This document shows positions 1 to 8,373 of a stretch of 64,000 nucleotides of DNA, piece after piece. The translations under genes and the position numbers were made by a program. Positions within the stretch are counted from its first letter, which is position 1. Every line of letters starts with the position of its first letter. Source of the DNA: Betaproteobacteria bacterium (GTDB lineage Bacteria > Pseudomonadota > Gammaproteobacteria > Burkholderiales > Rhodocyclaceae); NCBI GenBank assembly GCA_020621865.1, contig JAHRYW010000006.1, positions 1 through 64,000 on the forward strand, read 5' to 3'. The notes under the pieces are model-generated. The model saw nothing but the letters and a program-made list of their open reading frames with translations, searched no databases and was not told the origin of the DNA.

Positions 1-335
1 TGATCCAGCGCATGGCCATGGCCCGCGACCACGATCCCGGCTACGACGGCGCCTACGCGCTGGCCAGCATCGCCCCGATGCCGCTCTGGCTGGCTTCGCT
101 GGCCATGCTGGTGCCGAGCCTGAGCTTCAACGTCGCCATCGGCGTCATCGCCCTGCTCGCCTCGATTGCCCTGATCCGTCACGGTGTCCGCCCCCTGCTG
201 CACATCGCCGACGACAAGATCGCCCACTACGTGTCCAACATGGTGACCATGGCTGCCATCGCGGCATGGGTCGTCCTGATGATCATGGCGGCAATGATTC
301 TGAGCATCTTCTTCGGCGTCGCCAGCGCCCTGTAG
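1..335 (+). CDS. Yip1 family membrane protein, C-terminal part (5' end outside window)
   Basis: The frame is open from base 3 and ends at a TAG at 333-335, so only about 110 C-terminal residues are present. They form three hydrophobic segments (around AYALASIAPMPLWLASL, NVAIGVIALLASIAL and the C-terminal AAIAAWVVLMIMAAMI). The spacing and the AYxLAS...P opening resemble the C-terminal half of Yip1/DUF1282 membrane proteins. An ATG at 12 is only an internal methionine of the longer frame. The function of bacterial Yip1 proteins is poorly known. Family assignment is moderately sure. Confidence 0.6.
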   Translation, partial: IQRMAMARDHDPGYDGAYALASIAPMPLWLASLAMLVPSLSFNVAIGVIALLASIALIRHGVRPLLHIADDKIAHYVSNMVTMAAIAAWVVLMIMAAMILSIFFGVASAL

Positions 336-453
336 AAACTCGCCTGACACCCGAAAGCAATGGCCCGCCAAGGCACGCTGGCCATTGGCGTTGGCGGCTG
401 CGCCCCATGGCTTAGAATGAACCCTTCGTCATTCAGGCAGGGCAGGCCGTTTC

Positions 454-1527
454 GTGGATTTCGCCTTCATCCAGCACACCATCGCCGTGATGCCGCCATT
501 CGTCCGCTGGGCTTGGGTGGCGGTCCTGCTCGCCTGCCTGGCGACGATGGGCCTGATCCAGTTATGGGAACACCGCCATTTCGCCCGATTGGGCAAGGCG
601 GGAAGCTGGGCCAGCCTGCGTCTGCTACTGCTGATCATCATCCCGCTGACGGCCGGCGTGCTGATCATCCCGGCCCAGGCGATCTCCGGCCCCGAGGCGC
701 TTGCCTATTTCTACGGTGCCCTATTCACTGTCGCGCCGCTGATGTGGTTCGGCCTGCACGTCCTTTGCGGCCGCTGGCTACGTCCAGCCCTGAGCAAGGG
801 CGAAAGCCTGTTTCTGGCGGCCAGCGCGCTGTTCACGCTGTTCGTGCCGGTGATCGGCCTGTCCCTGGCGCAGGGGCCGATCTTCATGGCCACGCGCAGC
901 ATCGAGGCCAGCAGTTACCAGAGTGCGCCGCGCATGCCGCTCGCCCATGTTGCCGGCGCCCCTCGGCGCTTCGAGCTTCCGGACGGAGAAGTGATATTCA
1001 CGCAAAGCCTGATGGCCGCCCCCGGCATCCGGCTCGACCGCGTCGATTACAAGTTCGGCGATCTCTGGAGCGGCCAAAAGGACAGCCTGCCGCAATTCCT
1101 CTGTCGGCACGGCGAGGATCTCCACCTGATGTGGCCTGCCCGTGAGCCGACGCCGCAATTCCGCATCTTCTGGCGGAACGCCGCCGGCCAACTGGTGCAG
1201 GCCGACCATTCGCCGGCTGCCAACGCGCTGGCAGCGGCGCCGGCCGAGGTGTTCGCGATCGGATTCCGTGAGGATGGCATCGACCCGCCGGCGCCCATCC
1301 CGCGCGCCAGGGCTTCGCTCGGTTACCTGCGTCCGGACGGCAGCTTCCATTTCCGGTGGCTGGACATGCTCCAGCCGGGCGAAAGTTTCGACGACAACTG
1401 CCTGATGCGCGGCTACCGGCGCGTCGACTGGCAGCGCGAAGGAGCGATCCAGAAAGTAGCCCTCTACTTCACCCTGAACGGCCAGCCGCCGCTGCGCGCC
1501 GAGATCGAGCGTCCGCCGGCAAATTAG
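454..1527 (+). CDS. Unknown inner-membrane protein with C-terminal soluble domain
   Basis: This 357-residue protein starts with GTG at 454, shortly after AGGCAGGGCAGG at 435-446, which can serve as ribosome binding sequence. The first ~150 residues hold four hydrophobic segments (about residues 15-35, 52-75, 83-105 and 110-135). The remaining ~200 residues are soluble and rich in charged and aromatic residues. I do not recognise the family. The frame is long, GC3-biased in the expected way and ends just before the convergent anti-sigma gene. No partner is evident. Confidence 0.7.
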   Translation: MDFAFIQHTIAVMPPFVRWAWVAVLLACLATMGLIQLWEHRHFARLGKAGSWASLRLLLLIIIPLTAGVLIIPAQAISGPEALAYFYGALFTVAPLMWFGLHVLCGRWLRPALSKGESLFLAASALFTLFVPVIGLSLAQGPIFMATRSIEASSYQSAPRMPLAHVAGAPRRFELPDGEVIFTQSLMAAPGIRLDRVDYKFGDLWSGQKDSLPQFLCRHGEDLHLMWPAREPTPQFRIFWRNAAGQLVQADHSPAANALAAAPAEVFAIGFREDGIDPPAPIPRARASLGYLRPDGSFHFRWLDMLQPGESFDDNCLMRGYRRVDWQREGAIQKVALYFTLNGQPPLRAEIERPPAN

Positions 1528-1542
1528 CGGTCCGCTGGCGGC

Positions 1543-2349
1543 TCACTTCCCGTCAAGCTGGTCGTACACCGCCGTCGCCACCTTGGCCAGTTCGCCCTTG
1601 GCAATGCCGGCCGACAAGGCATAGCCGAACTTGCCCTCGACCCAGTAAAAGACGTTGATCTCGCCCTCGCGGGCGAAGCGGAAGCCGGTTTCCGGCTTGC
1701 CCGCGTTTTCGGTGGTCACGTACAGCGTCATGCGCTGGCCGCTGGCGTCCTGGTACATGAACTGGGCAACCGGGCCGCTATTGCCGGGCAGCAGGCGGCC
1801 GCCGACCAGTTCGTAGCCGAGGCCGCCCAGCTTGGGCGGCTTGACCGGCGTGCCGAGACGTTTGGACAGCCATTTGACCAGTGCTTCCTCCTGGTCGGCC
1901 GTGACCTCGACCGGGCGCCGTGCGTCCGGGCTATAAACCACATGGGCGACGGCGGCCTGCTGCGGCAGCGGCACCAGGCGGGCCATGGTCTGGCCACCCG
2001 GATAGCGGTCGTGGGCCAGCCAGCCACCGATGCCGCCGAGCGTGGCGACCAGCACGCCAGCCGCCAGGCGCTGCAATACGGGAAATTTGAATTTTGGCCA
2101 TTTTTTGCCTTCGACCGTAGCATTCAGCGGCTGCACGGTCAGTGCCGACCAATGATCGGGCAAAGGCTCTTCCAGCACCGGGTCGAACAGCGCTTTGAGC
2201 GCCAGCTTTTGCGCCCGATAGGCGGCCACCCGCTCGGCGTCCTCGGGGTGCCCGGCCAGCCAGGCTTCGACCTCGCCCCGCCGCGCCGCGGTCAAGGCAT
2301 CGTCGACATAGGCTTGCAGGTCGTCTTCGGTCATCTTCAGCGGGTTCAT
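1543..2349 (-). CDS. Transmembrane anti-sigma factor
   Basis: This 268-residue protein probably binds and inhibits the ECF sigma factor encoded just upstream, with which it shares a 4-base ATGA overlap. Residues 1-70 form a cytoplasmic anti-sigma-like domain (LQAYVDDALTAARRGEVEAWL, as in RskA/FecR-type regulators). A single membrane segment lies near 95-112 (AAGVLVATLGGIGGWLA), followed by a periplasmic domain of about 150 residues. Bases 2081-2125 carry one copy of the dispersed repeat, which encodes the Lys/aromatic stretch NATVEGKKWPKFKF just before the membrane segment. That position tolerates basic residues. The role is inferred from gene order and topology. Confidence 0.85.
   Translation of the reverse strand: MNPLKMTEDDLQAYVDDALTAARRGEVEAWLAGHPEDAERVAAYRAQKLALKALFDPVLEEPLPDHWSALTVQPLNATVEGKKWPKFKFPVLQRLAAGVLVATLGGIGGWLAHDRYPGGQTMARLVPLPQQAAVAHVVYSPDARRPVEVTADQEEALVKWLSKRLGTPVKPPKLGGLGYELVGGRLLPGNSGPVAQFMYQDASGQRMTLYVTTENAGKPETGFRFAREGEINVFYWVEGKFGYALSAGIAKGELAKVATAVYDQLDGK
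2081..2125 (-). repeat. Dispersed 43-bp element, copy 1 (inside anti-sigma gene)
   Basis: Minus strand: GAATGCTACGGTC, GAAGGC, AAAAAAT, GGCC, AAAATTCAAATTTCC. Sense to the gene, coding NATVEGKKWPKFKF. Confidence 0.92.
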
Positions 2350-2846
2350 CTTACGACCCTCAGGTTGGGGCTGGACTGCCGGCCCGCCATGATCACGCGC
2401 AAGCGCTCCCGCCCGCGCGCCAGGCGGGACATCACGGTACCGGCCGGAATACCCAGCGCGGCAGCCACTTCGGCGTAACTCATCTCTTCCAGGGCGACCA
2501 GCAGCAGCACTTCGCGCTGCTCGTCCGGCAACTGGCGCAGGGCCGCCTCGATATCCATCATTTCCAGGCGATCAGTCTGGGTGGCGCGCGTCGGCACATC
2601 GTCGGCCTCCTCGTCGAGCGAAAGGGTAGACAAGGCACCGCGCCGCAACTGGTCCACCCGCAGGTTATGCATGATGCCGAACAGCCAGGCGCGCAGATCG
2701 CTGCCCGGCCGCCATTGGGCAAAGCGGCTCCAGGCCCTTTCCAGCGTGTCCTGCACCAGATCGTCCGCCGCCGCACGGTCGCCGAGCATCGCCCGCGCAT
2801 AGCGGCGCAGGCGGGGCAACTCGGCAAGGATCGTGCGGCTGTCCAC
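2346..2846 (-). CDS. ECF-type RNA polymerase sigma factor
   Basis: This 166-residue sigma-70 family protein directs RNA polymerase to a small regulon. Region 2 is seen in residues 1-80 (DLVQDTLERAW and LRAWLFGIMHNLRVDQLRR). Region 4 lies in the last third (LPDEQREVLLLVALEEMSYAEVAAALGIPAGTVMSRL, a helix-turn-helix). It begins with GTG at 2844-2846. The gene lies 9 bases after the lipoprotein gene stop and overlaps the anti-sigma gene by 4 bases, so all three are probably co-transcribed. The size matches the RpoE-like/EcfG-size class. The signal it answers to is not visible. Confidence 0.93.
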   Translation of the reverse strand: MDSRTILAELPRLRRYARAMLGDRAAADDLVQDTLERAWSRFAQWRPGSDLRAWLFGIMHNLRVDQLRRGALSTLSLDEEADDVPTRATQTDRLEMMDIEAALRQLPDEQREVLLLVALEEMSYAEVAAALGIPAGTVMSRLARGRERLRVIMAGRQSSPNLRVVR

Positions 2847-2855
2847 GGTATCGGG

Positions 2856-3242
2856 TCAGGGACGGGCGACGTGCCAGACGTTGTTGAATCCGTCGCCGGT
2901 CTTGTCGCCCGGCTTCTGGTCCTTGGCCCAGTAATACAGCGGCTTGCCCTTGAAGGCCCACTGCTTCTTGCCGTCGTCGCGCATCACGATGCTGTAGTCG
3001 CCGCTGGCGGCATCGCCGTCAATCGCGAACAGCGGCGGCCAGTTGGCGGCGCACGGGCCGTTGCACATGCTCTTGCCGCTACCGGCGGCGTCCTTGTCGA
3101 AGACGTACAGGGTCATGCCGTTGCTGCCGGCGAGTAGGTCGCCGGACACCATGGCCGGCGCCGCCGCCCGGGTGCCATGGCCGGAACAGGCGGCCAGCGT
3201 GGCCGAAACGATGAGCGCGAGAACCAGGTTGTTCGTTTTCAT
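2856..3242 (-). CDS. Secreted lipoprotein with COG4315-type repeats
   Basis: This 128-residue protein has a signal peptide with lipobox LAACSG, so Cys19 is the likely lipidated residue. The mature part contains the two-copy motif of the COG4315 'secreted repeat' family: GMTLYVFDKD...CNGPCAANWPP, and later GKPLYYWAKDQKPGD..GVWH-like NNVWHVARP. Members are periplasmic proteins of unknown function, often encoded beside ECF sigma factors. GGAGA sits before the ATG. It is the first gene of the lipoprotein-sigma-anti-sigma unit, which suggests it is part of, or an output of, that signalling system. Confidence 0.85.
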   Translation of the reverse strand: MKTNNLVLALIVSATLAACSGHGTRAAAPAMVSGDLLAGSNGMTLYVFDKDAAGSGKSMCNGPCAANWPPLFAIDGDAASGDYSIVMRDDGKKQWAFKGKPLYYWAKDQKPGDKTGDGFNNVWHVARP

Positions 3243-3306
3243 GATGATCTCCGTTGGTTATGGGGTGCATTGCGGGGTGCTACACCCAGGTATACGGAAA
3301 GCATCG

Positions 3307-4464
3307 TCAATTTATTCCATCGGCGCGCGCCAGTCGCCACAAGGAAGTCACCTCGGCCGCCCGGGCGGCATGCAGCGGATCACCGGCATCCTGCGCCTTA
3401 GGATGCTTAGGCCGGGCATCGAGCCGACCGATCACCTGCAACCCGGCCTCGGCAATCCAGGTCAGCAACTGCTGGCGTGACCGCAGACCGAGGTGTTCGG
3501 CGATATCCGAAATGATCAGCCAGCCCTCGCCGCCGGCGGCCAGATGCCCGGCCAGGCCGCCGAGGAAGCCGCGCAACATGCGTGAATCGGGGTCGTAGAC
3601 CGCGTACTCGACCGGCGAGGTCGGCTGCGCTGGCACCCATGGTGGATTGCAGACGACCAGCGGCGCCTGGCCGGGCGGAAAGAGGTCGGCCTTGAGCACC
3701 TCGATGGCGGCGCCCAGCCCCAGATTCCGGGCATTTTCGCTGGCGCAGGCGAGCGCCCGCTCGTCCTGGTCGGTGGCGATGATGCGCTTGACCCCGCGCC
3801 GCGCCAGCACGGCGGCGATGATGCCGGAGCCGGTGCCGATGTCGAAAGCCAGTTCGCAGCCGGCCGGCAAGGGTGCCGCGGCGACCAGATCGACGTATTC
3901 ACCGCGCACCGGCGAGAAGACGCCGTAATGCGGATGGATGCGCCCCTGCACTGCCGGCACCGGGACACCCTTCTTGCGCCACTCGTGGGCACTGACCACG
4001 GCCAGCAGTTCGCGCAGCGAGACCAGCGAATACTCCTCACCCGGCGGACCGTAGGCCGCGCTGCAGGCATCCCGCACATCCTGCGCCCGGCGTAGCGGCA
4101 GCGAATAATCGGCCGCCAGCGGTACCAGCAATCGACCAAGCAAGGCCGCGCGCAAACCCTGCTGCTGGCGATGCCGGGCAAAGGCTTCGGCCGGCGTCTT
4201 TGGCGCCTTGCCGCGAGCCGCGCCGAAACGACGGTCGGCGCGCTTGGTCAGCGCCTGCAGCAGATGTCGGGCATTGACCCAGTCGCCGCGCCAGAGCAGC
4301 GCCGTGCCTGATTCCAGCGTGCGATAGGCGGCATCGGCGGCGGTCCGGTCATCGGCGATGTCAACCGCCGGGTACGGCGCGATGCCGGCTTCGGAACGCC
4401 AGCGGGCGCTTTTCGCCTGGCCGGCCTCGTGCCAGCGAATGACGGGATGGTTTGGCTTGTTCAT
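3307..4464 (-). CDS. Class I SAM-dependent methyltransferase (small-methyltransferase domain)
   Basis: This ~385-residue protein has a C-terminal Rossmann methyltransferase domain: the SAM-binding motif FDIGTGSGIIAAVLA, then the acidic ATDQDERAL and the catalytic loop NPPWVPAQP, which is typical of amino-N-methyltransferases of the HemK/RsmC/RlmG group. The first ~180 residues form a domain I do not recognise. The substrate could be rRNA or protein glutamine; the NPPW motif does not decide. Two adjacent starts (ATG at 4471-4473 and at 4462-4464) have equally weak ribosome binding sites; I chose the second. Confidence 0.75.
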   Translation of the reverse strand: MNKPNHPVIRWHEAGQAKSARWRSEAGIAPYPAVDIADDRTAADAAYRTLESGTALLWRGDWVNARHLLQALTKRADRRFGAARGKAPKTPAEAFARHRQQQGLRAALLGRLLVPLAADYSLPLRRAQDVRDACSAAYGPPGEEYSLVSLRELLAVVSAHEWRKKGVPVPAVQGRIHPHYGVFSPVRGEYVDLVAAAPLPAGCELAFDIGTGSGIIAAVLARRGVKRIIATDQDERALACASENARNLGLGAAIEVLKADLFPPGQAPLVVCNPPWVPAQPTSPVEYAVYDPDSRMLRGFLGGLAGHLAAGGEGWLIISDIAEHLGLRSRQQLLTWIAEAGLQVIGRLDARPKHPKAQDAGDPLHAARAAEVTSLWRLARADGIN

Positions 4465-4616
4465 GGCCGGCATTGTAGGCCATATGCCAGCCCCAAAAAA
4501 TCACCACTTAATTACCAAATTCGTGAAATATTAGACAGTCGCAAAACCTCCCAAGCGGGAAAATATCGCCATCCGCCACCATTTTGACCTCGGCTCAAGC
4601 GCAAAAGGGAAAAGCC

Positions 4617-5354
4617 ATGGGACATTCCAACGCTCTCCATTCCGGCCACATCATCGACTCCGCCTCCATGCTGCTCGGCAGCAAGCCGCAGCCGCCCAGT
4701 CGCGACGCCCAGCAACGCCAACGCGCCATGCAACTCCGCCTGGCACAGCTGAATGCCGCCATGGGCCAGCCGGACGACATCATGCAGGATCCGGAATTTG
4801 TGCCACCGGCGGAATCCACCGCCAAACCGGCCGGCAGCAAGATCACGCTGATCATTGTCGCGTTGGCGGCCGCGATTGGCTGGACTGCGCTGTTTTCCCA
4901 ATCCGGCCAAACCCAGAAGCCAACCCCGCCGAGCGTAGCGCCGGCCCACACCGCCCCGGTTGCTATGGCTGCCCCGGCCGCCCCGATCACCGTCGCCCCG
5001 CCGACGATCAGCGACGAAACGGCCGTCAATGAACTGCTGAAGGACTGGCGCAGCGCCTGGTCGCAACGCGATGTCACCGCTTACCTCGGTGCCTACAGCC
5101 AGGATTTCAAACCGGCGGACGGCAGTTCGCGCAGCGCCTGGGCCGCCGCGCGGGCCCAAAAACTCGCCGCGGGCGCGCCGATCACCCTCGATATTCACCA
5201 GCTGACGCTCGACCGGATCGACAGCGATCATTTCAAGGCGAGGTTCCAGCAGGACTACGCCGCCGGGAACTACCGCGAAACGGCTCGCCAGAAAACCATG
5301 CTGATCGCCCGCGAAGGCAGCGCATGGCGCATCGTCGAGGAAAGGCAGGAGTAA
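4617..5354 (+). CDS. Membrane-anchored protein with C-terminal NTF2-like (Cds6/SnoaL-type) domain
   Basis: The start is ATG 4617, preceded by AAAAGGGA; an upstream TTG at 4584 would add 11 residues without a better site. The 245-residue protein has a cytoplasmic basic N-terminus, one membrane helix near residues 80-97 (ITLIIVALAAAIGWTALF), a Pro/Ala linker, and a C-terminal domain of about 120 residues beginning VNELLKDWRSAWSQRDVTAYLGAYSQDF. That opening is characteristic of the NTF2-like domains attached to L,D-transpeptidases and TPR proteins. The domain may bind a ligand or partner in the periplasm. It ends at an intrinsic terminator. Confidence 0.75.
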   Translation: MGHSNALHSGHIIDSASMLLGSKPQPPSRDAQQRQRAMQLRLAQLNAAMGQPDDIMQDPEFVPPAESTAKPAGSKITLIIVALAAAIGWTALFSQSGQTQKPTPPSVAPAHTAPVAMAAPAAPITVAPPTISDETAVNELLKDWRSAWSQRDVTAYLGAYSQDFKPADGSSRSAWAAARAQKLAAGAPITLDIHQLTLDRIDSDHFKARFQQDYAAGNYRETARQKTMLIAREGSAWRIVEERQE

Positions 5355-5378
5355 GCCCAGCCACTGAGACAGCGCAGC

Positions 5379-5404
5379 AAAACCGGCCTCCTGGCCGGTT
5401 TTTT
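5379..5404 (+). terminator. Intrinsic terminator after the NTF2-like gene
   Basis: Bases 5381-5388 (AACCGGCC) pair perfectly with 5393-5400 (GGCCGGTT) around a four-base loop and are followed by T5401-5404, giving a T run of six with the stem end. It stands 25 bases after the stop codon at 5354. Confidence 0.85.
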
Positions 5405-5574
5405 CATGGCGGATTGCGCACCGGAATCCTGTTCCACTGGCCGGCTGTGCTATGGTGCCCGCTTTCGGCTCCCAGCCCATCCCGGAGCGCCCGGCAACCT
5501 GACTGCAGGCCACCGATGGCAGCACCGGAAGCGCTGGCCAGCCGACCGCTCCACATCGACGAACCGACCCACCG

Positions 5575-6798
5575 ATGACCGCAACCGCCCCCGTCGCCCA
5601 AGCCGTACAACCCGCAACCCCGTTTCTCGGCCTGGCCCCCTTTCTCCGCCAGAGCATCGCCGGCATCGATCTGATGCCGGCCGCCCAAGCCATGCTGGCC
5701 AGCGCCGAAACGCAACCGGACGACGCCAACCTGTGGATGAATCTGGCCACCGCGATGCTCTGCCTCGGCCATCGCGACCTCGGCCTGTCGATCCAGGCCC
5801 AGGCCCTGGAAATCGACCGCATCTACCGGCGGCCGGCCGCCATCCAGCCCGCCCGGTTCCGCCTGCTGATGCTGATGATGCCCGGCGACCTGGCCGAAAA
5901 CACGCCGCTCGACTGCCTTCTCGAAAGCAGCGATGTCGACCTGATCTGCTACTACCTGTCGCCGGAAGCGCCGTTCGCCCTGCCGATTCCTGAGCACGAC
6001 GCAGTGATGGTGGCGCTCGGCGATTCCGATGCCAACCAGCCGATGCTGAGCTTCCTGGCCCACGCGCTGGCCGACTGGCCGAAGCCGGTGATCAACCCGG
6101 CGCAACACATCCCTGCCACCGAACGCGGCGCCCTCAGCCAGATCATGCAGCGCGCCCCGGGCGTCGTCATGCCGACCACGTATCGGGTCAAACGCCGGCA
6201 GCTCGCCGCCGTCGCCGATGGCCGACTGACGCTGGCCGAACTGGCCGCCGGCCTGGCCTTCCCGGTCATCCTCCGTCCGGTCGGTTCGCAGGCCGGCCGG
6301 GACCTCGACCGGATCGACGATCCGGCTGCGCTGGCCGCCTACCTGACCACGGTCGACGAACCCGACTTCTTTCTCGCCCGCTTCATCGACTACAGCAGCA
6401 GCGACGGCCTGTTCCGCAAATTCCGCATCGCCCTGATCGGCGGCCGCCCCTTCGCCTGCCACATGGCCGTATCGGCGCACTGGATGGTGCACTACGTCAA
6501 TGCGGGGATGTACGAAGACGCCGCCAAGCGAGCCGAAGAGGCCGAATTCATGGCCAACTTCGAGCACTTCGCCGAACGCCACCGGGCGGCGCTGGAGGCC
6601 ATCCATCAGCGCCTGAAACTCGATTATTTCTGCATTGACTGTGCCGAAACCCAAGACGGACAGTTGCTGATTTTCGAAGCCGACCATGTCATGGTCGTGC
6701 ACGCCATGGACCAGGAAGCGCTCTTTCCCTACAAGCAGCAGCACATGCGCAAGGCCGAACGGGCATTCCGCGATTTCCTGCTCGGGCTGGGCGGATGA
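5575..6798 (+). CDS. TPR/ATP-grasp domain protein of unknown substrate
   Basis: This 407-residue protein has an N-terminal helical region with one clear TPR-like repeat (PDDANLWMNLATAMLCLGHRD, residues ~48-68). The C-terminal half looks like an ATP-grasp ligase: LAFPVILRPVGSQAGRDL resembles the ATP-grasp lysine/arginine region, FFLARFIDYSSSDGLFRKFRIALIGG the central sheet, and the end LDYFCIDCAETQDGQLLIFEAD the metal-binding acidic segment. ATP-grasp enzymes join a carboxylate to an amine or thiol. Its ATGA overlap with the SerC-like gene points to translational coupling and a shared pathway. The substrate is not deducible. Confidence 0.75.
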   Translation: MTATAPVAQAVQPATPFLGLAPFLRQSIAGIDLMPAAQAMLASAETQPDDANLWMNLATAMLCLGHRDLGLSIQAQALEIDRIYRRPAAIQPARFRLLMLMMPGDLAENTPLDCLLESSDVDLICYYLSPEAPFALPIPEHDAVMVALGDSDANQPMLSFLAHALADWPKPVINPAQHIPATERGALSQIMQRAPGVVMPTTYRVKRRQLAAVADGRLTLAELAAGLAFPVILRPVGSQAGRDLDRIDDPAALAAYLTTVDEPDFFLARFIDYSSSDGLFRKFRIALIGGRPFACHMAVSAHWMVHYVNAGMYEDAAKRAEEAEFMANFEHFAERHRAALEAIHQRLKLDYFCIDCAETQDGQLLIFEADHVMVVHAMDQEALFPYKQQHMRKAERAFRDFLLGLGG

Positions 6799-7892
6799 TC
6801 GCACCGTCCAATGCGCTGAATTTTTCCGGCGGCCCCGGCGCCCTGCCGGAAAGCGTCTTGCGGCAGACACAGCAAGCGATCATCAGCGTCCCAGAGGTCG
6901 GCCTCTCGGTGCTCGGCATCAGCCATCGCTCGGACTGGTTTGCCGCCGTGGTCGCCGAAGTCGAAGCCAATATCCGCCGCCTGCTCGGCCTTGGCACCGA
7001 CAGCCACGTGCTGCTGCTGCAAGGTGGCGCAACGCAGCAGTTCTCGATGGTGCCGATGACCCTGCTGCGCGGCAAGGCGCAGGCCGCCGACTATCTGCAC
7101 ACCGGCTACTGGAGCGGCAAGGCGCTGCCCGAAGCCCGGCGCGAAGGCCCTGTCCGGGTTGTCTGGAGCGGCGAGGCCGAGGGTTTTCGCCGCCTGCCCG
7201 GCGATGACGAACTGCACTTTTCGCCGGACGCCCCCTATCTTCACTACATCTCCAACGAGACGGTCGAAGGCCTGCAGTTCCATCGCATTCCGGGCCGCGA
7301 CGACGTGCCGCGTATTTGCGACATGTCGTCGGACTTTTTGTCACGTCCCTGCGAAGCCGACCGCTTTGCCCTGATCTACGCCCATGCCCAGAAGAACATC
7401 GGGCCGGCCGGCGTCACCGTCGTCGTCGTCAAGGACCAGCTGCTGCAGGACAATCCGGCCGACCTGCCCGGCTTCCTCGATTACCGGACGCACGTCGCCG
7501 CGCATTCCAATTTCAACACGCCGCCGGTCTTCGCCATCTACGTCGTGCTGCTCGTCACCCGCTGGCTGCAGGCCGAGGTCGGCGGGCTGGAAGCCATGGC
7601 CGCGATCAACCGCGCCAAGGCGGCGCTGCTCTACGGGGCGCTCGACGGCAGCGACGGGTTTTATCGCGGCCGCACAGCGGTGGCGGACCGTTCGTTGATG
7701 AACGTCGCATTCAACCTGCCGACGCCGGAGCTCGACCGCCAATTCCTGGAAGAAGCCCGGCTGGCCGGTTTATCGGGTCTGGGCGGCCATCGCGCCATCG
7801 GCGGCATCCGCGCCTCGATCTACAACGCCCTGACCCTGCAGGCCGTCGAACGGCTGGTCGGATTCATGGCGGATTTTCGCCAGCGGCGATGA
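6795..7892 (+). CDS. serC: SerC-like phosphoserine aminotransferase
   Basis: This 365-residue PLP enzyme of the SerC family converts 3-phosphohydroxypyruvate and glutamate to phosphoserine and 2-oxoglutarate. Family motifs are complete: NFSGGPGALPESVL (9-22), SHRS (43-46, phosphate-binding His-Arg), GGATQQFSMVP (77-87), DMSSD (176-180), AQKNIGPAGVT (198-208, PLP lysine K200) and GHRAIGGIRASIYNA near the end. It is translationally coupled to the upstream ATP-grasp gene. The wording GLSVLGISHRSDWF differs from the usual proteobacterial SerC, so a paralogue with a related phospho-keto acid substrate is possible. Confidence 0.8.
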   Translation: MIAPSNALNFSGGPGALPESVLRQTQQAIISVPEVGLSVLGISHRSDWFAAVVAEVEANIRRLLGLGTDSHVLLLQGGATQQFSMVPMTLLRGKAQAADYLHTGYWSGKALPEARREGPVRVVWSGEAEGFRRLPGDDELHFSPDAPYLHYISNETVEGLQFHRIPGRDDVPRICDMSSDFLSRPCEADRFALIYAHAQKNIGPAGVTVVVVKDQLLQDNPADLPGFLDYRTHVAAHSNFNTPPVFAIYVVLLVTRWLQAEVGGLEAMAAINRAKAALLYGALDGSDGFYRGRTAVADRSLMNVAFNLPTPELDRQFLEEARLAGLSGLGGHRAIGGIRASIYNALTLQAVERLVGFMADFRQRR

Positions 7893-7895
7893 ATT

Positions 7896-8278
7896 GGAAA
7901 GCCGGCCGATAAGCCGGGTTCTGTTCCCCCCTTGCGGGGTTCGGCAATCATTCCTCTAGGCCTGCCGTCACCGACAGGCTCAAGCAACCTACCCGGAAGC
8001 AGCGCGGGCCACGCCTCAGCTTCCCTATTTGGTCTTGCTCCGGATGGGGTTTACCGTGCCGTCCGCCGTTACCGTGGACGCGGTGAGCTCTTACCTCGCC
8101 GTTTCACCCTTACCTGTGCGTCTTGCGACGCCATCGGCGGTTTGCTTTCTGTTGCACTTTCCGTTGCCTTGGGTCTTGCGACTTATAGCACCCAGTCGTT
8201 AACTGGCATCCTGCCCAATGGAGCCCGGACTTTCCTCCCCGTGCTTGCGCACGCAGCGATTGCCTGGCCGACTTTCCA
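7896..8278 (-). ncRNA. rnpB: RNase P RNA (M1 RNA)
   Basis: The minus strand carries the bacterial type A RNase P RNA, the catalytic subunit that matures tRNA 5' ends. The 3' end reads ACAGAACCCGGCTTATCGG (complement of 7904-7922), the universally conserved tRNA-CCA contact region. The 5' end GGAAAGTCGGCCAGGCAATCGC pairs with the 3' end CCGGCCGGCTTTCC to form helix P1. The conserved block complementary to TCCGGGCTCCATTGGGCA lies near the 5' end. The length of about 383 nt fits. Ends are placed from P1 pairing and are accurate to a few bases. Confidence 0.95.
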
Positions 8279-8284
8279 GCGCGG

Positions 8285-8290
8285 ATTATA
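8285..8290 (-). promoter_or_regulatory. -10 box of the rnpB promoter
   Basis: On the minus strand these bases read TATAAT, a perfect -10 hexamer, seven bases before the predicted 5' end of RNase P RNA at 8278. No good -35 hexamer lies at 17 bases (GGGCGA), so the promoter would rely on its -10 box. Confidence 0.7.
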
Positions 8291-8324
8291 CGCGCGCCGG
8301 CGATGGCTCGCCCGGCCGGACCTT

Positions 8325-8368
8325 AAATGCTACGGTCGGAGGCAAAAATCGGCCAATTTTCGAAGAAT
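8325..8368 (+). repeat. Dispersed 43-bp element, copy 2 (intergenic)
   Basis: AATGCTACGGTC core at 8326-8337, then GGAGGC, A-tract AAAAAT, CGGCC and AATTTTCGAAG. It lies between the rnpB promoter and the 3' end of the Lrp-type gene. Confidence 0.9.
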
Positions 8369-8373
8369 ATGGG

